From: Peptoniphilus sp.
Lineage (GTDB): Bacteria > Bacillota > Clostridia > Tissierellales > Peptoniphilaceae
NCBI RefSeq assembly: GCF_022767005.1
Contig: NZ_JALEOV010000004.1
Location: 1 to 36,709 of the forward strand
Direction: 5' to 3'
DNA length: 36,709 bases
Shown here: positions 32,018-36,709 of the stretch, piece by piece
Layout: each line of letters starts with the position of its first letter
How positions within the stretch are numbered: the stretch's first letter is position 1
The notes under the pieces: model-generated
Databases searched by the model: none
What the model saw: only the letters and a program-made list of their open reading frames with translations
Told to the model about the DNA's origin: nothing
Translations under genes and position numbers: made by a program

Positions 32018-33244
32018 ATGAATAGAGAAAATGCAATCAACATTTTAAGTGATTTAATTAAAATTAAAACTGTGAATGGCAATGAACTTGAGGTAGCAAA
32101 TTACCTAAGGGATTTACTTCTCAAAAATGGAATTCAATCTAAACTCGTTAAGTTTGCAGAGAATAGGGCCAACCTCATCGCAGAAATAGAAAATGGTCCA
32201 GGAAAAACCTTAGTTTTAAGTGGGCATATGGATGTGGTATCTCCAGGAGATGAATCTAAGTGGACATTTCCTCCTTTTGAAGCCCATATTGAAGACGATG
32301 TGATTTGGGGCAGAGGAACATCTGATATGAAATCAGGGTTAGCGGCACTTACAATTGCTTTTATTGAAACTGCTAAGAAAAAGAATTTTTCTGGTAAGAT
32401 CAAACTGATTGCAACTGTGGGAGAAGAAATAGGAGAATTAGGTGCTGAGCAGCTTACTGACCTTGGTTATGTCGATGACGTCGATGCAATTTTAATTGCA
32501 GAACCATGCAATTTAGGAGTTGTATATGCGCATAAAGGATCGCTTAATTATAAGGTAAGTTCAAAGGGCGTTGCAGCTCATTCATCTACACCAGAGATAG
32601 GCAAAAATGCAGTTGAACACTTAAACAGAGCAATGAGTGAGATAAGTGCTTACTTTGAAAAGAAGGCAGAGGATTTTTCAAATGAAAAGCTTGGAAAAAT
32701 GACACACAGCATCACAGTTGTAAAAGGAGGAACACAGGTCAACTCTATACCTGATTTTGCAGAATTTGAGGCAAATGTGAGAACAATACCGGAATTTAAA
32801 AACAAACAGATTATTGAAGAAATTCAAGAGATTCTTGCAAGATTAAATAAAGAAAAGGACTTTGAACTTAATATGGAGGTAACAGCAAATCAGGCACCTG
32901 TTCAGTCAGATCCTAATTCCAAGTTAATAAAGGCAATCGTAAGCGTTGTAAAGGAAATACCAGATCTTTTGCCAATGAATTTAATGAAATCTATGGGAGA
33001 ATTAATTGGAAAAGATTTGACGACAATGTCAGATGCAGCTTTTTCTGAAATTAAACCTGTTGCAGTTGCAGGGACAACAGATGCAGCTCAGTTTATGAAG
33101 AATAAATCAAATATAGAGCTTGCAGTTTATGGGCCAGGCGTACCAATGCTTAATCACAAGATAGACGAAAGACTTCCTCTAAAACAATACACAGATTTTA
33201 TTGAAGCTTATATAAGAATTATTGACAAGTATATGAGCGTATAA
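32018..33244 (+). CDS. M20-family metallopeptidase (ArgE/DapE/ACY1 type)
   Basis: Zinc/cobalt-dependent amidohydrolase that removes an acyl group or amino acid from a small substrate. At 408 aa it has the expected metal ligands: His70 and Asp72 in SGHMDVV, bridging Asp103 in GRGTSDMKSG, Glu136-Glu137 in VGEEIGELG, Glu162 in IAEPCN, and the late His in MLNHKIDE. The dimerisation insert spans about 185-300. DapE, ArgE or a dipeptidase are all possible. The ATG follows AAAGGAGGA. Glutamine codons are mostly CAG (6 of 9), unlike the CAA-dominated neighbours, which may point to a different origin. Confidence 0.88.
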   Translation: MNRENAINILSDLIKIKTVNGNELEVANYLRDLLLKNGIQSKLVKFAENRANLIAEIENGPGKTLVLSGHMDVVSPGDESKWTFPPFEAHIEDDVIWGRGTSDMKSGLAALTIAFIETAKKKNFSGKIKLIATVGEEIGELGAEQLTDLGYVDDVDAILIAEPCNLGVVYAHKGSLNYKVSSKGVAAHSSTPEIGKNAVEHLNRAMSEISAYFEKKAEDFSNEKLGKMTHSITVVKGGTQVNSIPDFAEFEANVRTIPEFKNKQIIEEIQEILARLNKEKDFELNMEVTANQAPVQSDPNSKLIKAIVSVVKEIPDLLPMNLMKSMGELIGKDLTTMSDAAFSEIKPVAVAGTTDAAQFMKNKSNIELAVYGPGVPMLNHKIDERLPLKQYTDFIEAYIRIIDKYMSV

Positions 33245-33363
33245 ATGTGTTCTAAAAAATGAATTTTGTTTTGAATTTATCTATATGCTAAATTCAAATG
33301 AAATAGAGAAAGACTTGAAATATTTAATTTTTAATGATAATAGATTGAAAATATATTCTAAAA

Positions 33364-33396
33364 AGGGCTATGGAAACTTCCATAGTCTTAATTTTT
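33364..33396 (+). terminator. rho-independent terminator after the M20 gene
   Basis: CTATGGA/TCCATAG with extra wobble pairs outside and a 4-base loop, followed by an imperfect T run. It lies 120 bases after the stop. Confidence 0.65.
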
Positions 33397-33458
33397 AGCA
33401 TTAAACTAATATAAAAATAGTTTTGACTCAAATTTTTCTATTTTATAAAAAAGAGCAA

Positions 33459-33484
33459 AAAAAATGCCGAGTTTTTTCTCGGCG
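33459..33484 (-). terminator. orphan minus-strand terminator, possible small RNA end
   Basis: Read on the minus strand, GCCGAG pairs with CTCGGC across a 6-base loop and runs into T8. No minus-strand gene lies upstream of it. The plus strand lacks a T run after the hairpin. The rest of the 33245-33811 gap is AT-rich apart from the heat-shock operators. Confidence 0.65.
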
Positions 33485-33601
33485 CTTAAAAGGAAATTAA
33501 TTAAAAAAGTGTATTAAATAATCTGTTATTAGTTTAGCATAATAAATTTATAAATACAAGAAAAATTTTCAAAATTTTTAAAAATAAAAAACAAAAAATA
33601 A

Positions 33602-33628
33602 TTAGCAGAGCACTTGCAAGAGTGCTAA
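33602..33628 (+). promoter_or_regulatory. CIRCE-like HrcA operator before the dnaJ-like/clpB operon
   Basis: TTAGCAGAG-N9-GAGTGCTAA. The right arm is the perfect CIRCE half site and the left matches at 6 of 9; geometry is exact. It covers the -35 of the promoter. The left arm is the same as in the hsp20 element. Confidence 0.82.
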
Positions 33629-33642
33629 TGGTGTTGTATAAT
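33614..33642 (+). promoter_or_regulatory. promoter of the dnaJ-like/clpB operon
   Basis: TTGCAA at 33614-33619 and a perfect TATAAT at 33637-33642 with 17-base spacing. The -35 lies inside the CIRCE-like element. The 5' untranslated region would be about 160 bases; another TATAAT at 33759-33764 is a possible second start. Confidence 0.75.
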
Positions 33643-33647
33643 AGAAT

Positions 33648-33664
33648 AGTCAAAGATAGTCAAA
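33648..33664 (+). promoter_or_regulatory. CtsR-type operator at the dnaJ-like/clpB transcription start
   Basis: AGTCAAA-GAT-AGTCAAA fits the CtsR direct-repeat pattern exactly. It sits just after the -10, where a bound repressor would block transcription. Confidence 0.82.
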
Positions 33665-33811
33665 TAATTTTGATATAGCTGACAAAGTTTTATTTTTAAA
33701 ATATAACAAAAATTATTCATTTAATTTGCAATTTATGTTCATTTGTTTTTTATTTGGATATAATTATCTTGATGATTAAATGAGTTTATATAGATTATGA
33801 GGAGGTTAATT

Positions 33812-34729
33812 TTGAAATACAAAGATTATTATGAAATCCTTGGAGTTTCTAAAGATGCAGATGAAAAGGAGATAAAGAGCGCATACAGAAAATTGGCTAA
33901 AAAATATCATCCAGATCTTCACCAAGGCGACGATGCCGCTGCTGAAAAGTTTAAGGAAGTTTCAGAGGCTTATGAGGTTTTATCTGACAAGGATAAGAGA
34001 AAAAAATATGATACTTTTGGCTCTAATTATGATTTTAGTTCAGGTTATGATTTCGATCCTTCTCAATATGGTTACACATACACTACTGGAGGAAGTGGAG
34101 CAGATTTTTCTGATTTCTTCGAAACTATTTTTGGTTCTTCTAGATCTGGAGGCAATTTCTCTGGTGGTTTCAATATAAATGACATCTTTGGAGATTTGTC
34201 TGGAAAGGGAAGAAGAACATCAAATAAGAGTAGAAATAAGTTTGAGTCTGAACTTTCTATTTCCATTAAAGATGCCTATGAAGGTACTACGAAAAATGTG
34301 AGCTTGACATATAATAAAAAGGAATATCAAGTTGCTGTCAAAATTCCTAAGGGAATAACTCGTGGCAAGAAGATTAAGGTCAAAGGCGAAAAGTTTGGTC
34401 TTCCAGGCGATATTTTATTTAAGATAAATATTCGTGATGAGAAAGACCTTATCCTCGATGGGCTTGACATTACTAAAACTCAAAATATTTATCCATGGGA
34501 TGCGGCTCTTGGCAGCAGTCAAACTGTGGAAACTTTAAGTGGCAAATTAAAATTAAGAATCCCAGAAAATTTTGTTGGAGGAAATAAAATGAGAATTCCT
34601 TCAAAGGGTTTTAAAGATTTAAAGGGAAATGTGGGAGATCTCTACATTACTTTTAATATCGTAAATCCTAAGAATTTATCTGAGAAAGAAATAAAATTAT
34701 ATAAGGAATTACAAAATTTAAGCAAATAA
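33812..34729 (+). CDS. DnaJ-like co-chaperone without zinc finger (CbpA type)
   Basis: Hsp40 partner that stimulates Hsp70 ATPase and delivers substrates. From TTG 33812, chosen because GAGGAGG at 33799-33805 is 6 bases upstream, it is 305 aa. The J domain (residues 1-70) has [20 protein letters not shown] with His33-Pro34-Asp35, and [15 protein letters not shown] Gly/Phe/Ser-rich linker runs to about 135, then two C-terminal substrate-binding domains follow. The CxxCxGxG zinc-finger repeats of classical DnaJ are absent, so it is CbpA/DjlA-like in plan. It is followed by clpB after 19 bases and shares its heat-shock operators. Confidence 0.9.
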   Translation: MKYKDYYEILGVSKDADEKEIKSAYRKLAKKYHPDLHQGDDAAAEKFKEVSEAYEVLSDKDKRKKYDTFGSNYDFSSGYDFDPSQYGYTYTTGGSGADFSDFFETIFGSSRSGGNFSGGFNINDIFGDLSGKGRRTSNKSRNKFESELSISIKDAYEGTTKNVSLTYNKKEYQVAVKIPKGITRGKKIKVKGEKFGLPGDILFKINIRDEKDLILDGLDITKTQNIYPWDAALGSSQTVETLSGKLKLRIPENFVGGNKMRIPSKGFKDLKGNVGDLYITFNIVNPKNLSEKEIKLYKELQNLSK

Positions 34730-34748
34730 TAAAAAATGAGGTGTTTTT

Positions 34749-36709
34749 ATGAATTTTGAAAAATTTACTCAAAAATCCCTTGAAGCCGTTCAAGGAGCAT
34801 ATAATATTGCAAAGGAATACGGCAATCCTGAGGTAAAAGAAATTCACATCAACTACGCCCTTTTAAATGACAAAGAGGGACTTATTCCAAGAGTCTTGAC
34901 ATATATGGATAAAAACCCCGACATGATAAAGGCGGATGTCTTAAAGGTTATTGAAAGGCTTCCAAAACAATCAGGTGCTGAGGTTTATGCGGACTCTTCT
35001 TATAGAGAACTTTTCCAAAAGGCAGAAGATTTTATGAAAAAAATGGGCGACGAATACCTTTCTGTTGAGCATATTTACCTTGCTTTATTAAATATGAAGG
35101 GAAAGGATTCTTCTTCTATTTTCAACAAGTATAAAATTGATGCAGATGGATTTTTAAATTCTCTAAAAAAAATTAGGGGAAATCAACACGTTACCACAGA
35201 TAATCCTGAAGGAACTTATGATGCACTAAAAAAATATGGTCAAGATTTAACTGAACTTGCAAGAGAGGGCAAGCTCGATCCAGTAATTGGTCGTGACGAA
35301 GAAGTGCGTAATGTTATTAGAATTCTTTCTCGTAGGACTAAGAACAATCCAGTTTTAATAGGCCCTCCTGGAGTTGGTAAAACGGCAATTGCAGGTGGTC
35401 TTGCGCAAAGAATTGTGTCTGAAGATGTACCAGAGGGTCTTAAAAATAAAACTGTCTTTTCATTAGACATGGGCGCACTTATAGCAGGGGCAAAATACCG
35501 TGGCGAGTTTGAAGAGAGATTAAAAGCTGTTTTAAATGAAGTGAAAAAGTCCGATGGAAATATTATTTTATTCATCGATGAAATTCACAATATTGTTGGA
35601 GCAGGAAAAACTGATGGAGCAATGGACGCATCAAATTTGTTAAAGCCAATGCTTGCTCGTGGAGAATTGCATGCAATTGGTGCAACAACTCTTGATGAAT
35701 ACAGAAAGTATATTGAAAAGGACCCTGCACTTGAAAGAAGATTCCAAAAAGTTTTGGTTAAAGAACCAACTGTGGAAGATACAATTGCAATCCTCCGTGG
35801 ATTAAAGGATAAATACGAAATTTATCACGGAATAAGAATTTCTGACTCGGCAGTAATTGCAGCGGCAACGCTATCTGATAGATATATCACAGATAGATTT
35901 TTGCCAGACAAGGCCATTGACTTAATGGATGAAGCTTGTGCAATGTTAAGGACAGAAATTGATTCAATGCCGACAGAAATTGATGAAGTAAGAAGAAAAA
36001 TTTTGCAACTTGAAATTGAAAATCAAGCTTTAAAAAAGGAAACTGACGAGGCAAGTTTAGAAAGACTTAAAAAACTTCAAGGCGAACTTTCCGAAGAAAA
36101 GGCTGAATTTGATAGATTAAAATCAAAATGGGAAGCTGAAAAGAAGGAACTTGACTCTACAAAGGACATCAAGAAACAAATTGAAGATACTAATCACGCA
36201 ATTGAAGAAGCCGAAAGGAATTACGATTTAGAAAAACTTTCTGAATTAAAGTATGGCATTCTTCCGAAATTAAAGGAAGAATTAAAGAAGAGAGAGTCAT
36301 CTACTAAAGACGAATCTTCCATGGTAAAGGAAGAAGTTACAGAAGATGAAATTGCCTATGTAGTAAGTAGATGGACTGGCATACCAGTTGAAAAGCTAAA
36401 TAAGACTGAGAGAGAAAAACTTCTCAACTTGGAAGATATTCTCCACAAGAGAGTAATTGGTCAAGATAAGGCTATTGAAGTTGTGTCTGATGCTGTACTA
36501 AGGGCAAGAGCAGGATTAAAGGATAGAAACAAACCAATTGGGTCCTTTATATTCTTGGGACCAACTGGAGTTGGAAAGACAGAAACAGCAAAGGCTCTTA
36601 CAGAAACACTTTTCGATGATGAAAGAAACTTAATTAGAATAGATATGTCTGAGTACATGGAGAAACATTCTGTGTCAAGACTTGTAGGTTCTCCTCCAGG
36701 ATATGTTGG
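34749..36709 (+). CDS. clpB: ATP-dependent disaggregase ClpB (3' end cut off by the window)
   Basis: Hexameric AAA+ disaggregase that works with DnaK and small heat-shock proteins to dissolve aggregates. The frame is open from ATG 34749 (GAGGTG upstream) to the window end, giving 653 codons of the usual ~860. Seen in order: N domain (about 1-150), first AAA domain with Walker A GPPGVGKT (205-212), LFIDEIHN and [15 protein letters not shown], a long charged coiled-coil middle domain (about 400-525) that marks ClpB rather than Clp[14 protein letters not shown], and the second Walker A GPTGVGKT (604-611), ending at [12 protein letters not shown]. Second gene of the CIRCE/CtsR operon. Confidence 0.95.
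   Translation, partial: MNFEKFTQKSLEAVQGAYNIAKEYGNPEVKEIHINYALLNDKEGLIPRVLTYMDKNPDMIKADVLKVIERLPKQSGAEVYADSSYRELFQKAEDFMKKMGDEYLSVEHIYLALLNMKGKDSSSIFNKYKIDADGFLNSLKKIRGNQHVTTDNPEGTYDALKKYGQDLTELAREGKLDPVIGRDEEVRNVIRILSRRTKNNPVLIGPPGVGKTAIAGGLAQRIVSEDVPEGLKNKTVFSLDMGALIAGAKYRGEFEERLKAVLNEVKKSDGNIILFIDEIHNIVGAGKTDGAMDASNLLKPMLARGELHAIGATTLDEYRKYIEKDPALERRFQKVLVKEPTVEDTIAILRGLKDKYEIYHGIRISDSAVIAAATLSDRYITDRFLPDKAIDLMDEACAMLRTEIDSMPTEIDEVRRKILQLEIENQALKKETDEASLERLKKLQGELSEEKAEFDRLKSKWEAEKKELDSTKDIKKQIEDTNHAIEEAERNYDLEKLSELKYGILPKLKEELKKRESSTKDESSMVKEEVTEDEIAYVVSRWTGIPVEKLNKTEREKLLNLEDILHKRVIGQDKAIEVVSDAVLRARAGLKDRNKPIGSFIFLGPTGVGKTETAKALTETLFDDERNLIRIDMSEYMEKHSVSRLVGSPPGYV

Noticed and set aside
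1-36709. tRNA or rRNA genes
   Set aside because: No cloverleaf-like GGTTCGA segments or conserved rRNA stretches were seen in the intergenic regions by eye; a tRNAscan run would settle it.

Overview
The window is 36.7 kb of AT-rich, gene-dense DNA from an anaerobic Gram-positive (Firmicutes-type) bacterium. Evidence for this is the purine-rich Shine-Dalgarno sites, many TTG starts, a T-box leader, CIRCE-like and CtsR-type heat-shock operators, a TagA/WecG-type wall glycosyltransferase, a membrane pyrophosphatase and a citrate-lyase fermentation locus. A Tissierellia/Peptoniphilaceae-like anaerobe would fit, but there is no rRNA here and that placement is inference. No tRNA, rRNA, CRISPR array, transposase or prophage gene was seen.

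Layout: (1) 1-7.2 kb: wall glycosyltransferase, transketolase, an EamA permease, then a compact operon of a membrane-anchored DUF5711-like protein, an MscS channel, a small DUF951 protein and threonine ammonia-lyase. (2) 7.2-10.1 kb: a lone gene joining a phospholipase D-type domain to a P-loop ATPase, then hsp20 behind a CtsR box and a CIRCE-like element. (3) 10.2-16.9 kb: the citrate module citG-citC-citX, then a 2-hydroxycarboxylate transporter gene with citD-citE-citF. (4) 17-19.1 kb: a T-box leader in front of a fusion of MetA (homoserine O-acyltransferase) with an aspartokinase that has no ACT domain. (5) 19.2-23.5 kb: gapA (minus), an HD-domain hydrolase, secG and hppA. (6) 23.5-25.3 kb: two unrelated exported-protein genes behind near-identical promoters, plus a decayed copy of the pepA 3' end, which I read as a duplicated cargo slot. 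(7) 25.3-33.4 kb: pepA (minus), a second EamA permease, a cytidylate-kinase-like protein, a 3-hydroxyisobutyryl-CoA-hydrolase-like protein, a DUF4230 protein (minus), a CorC/HlyC-type membrane protein and an M20 peptidase. (8) 33.6-36.7 kb: a zinc-finger-less DnaJ-like gene and clpB (cut by the window end) under combined CIRCE and CtsR control.

How it fits together: citrate is imported, CitDEF cleaves it to acetate and oxaloacetate, and CitC/CitG/CitX make and attach the prosthetic group of CitD. GAPDH, transketolase and the pyrophosphatase belong to central carbon and energy metabolism. The fused MetA-aspartokinase joins the first step of the aspartate pathway to the committing step of methionine synthesis and is probably tuned by uncharged tRNA. 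The hsp20 and dnaJ-like/clpB units carry the same pair of operators and so form one stress regulon. The observations most worth following are the MetA-aspartokinase fusion, the PLD-ATPase protein, the duplicated promoter/pepA-tail slot and the dual operators. No complete new multi-gene system is evident.
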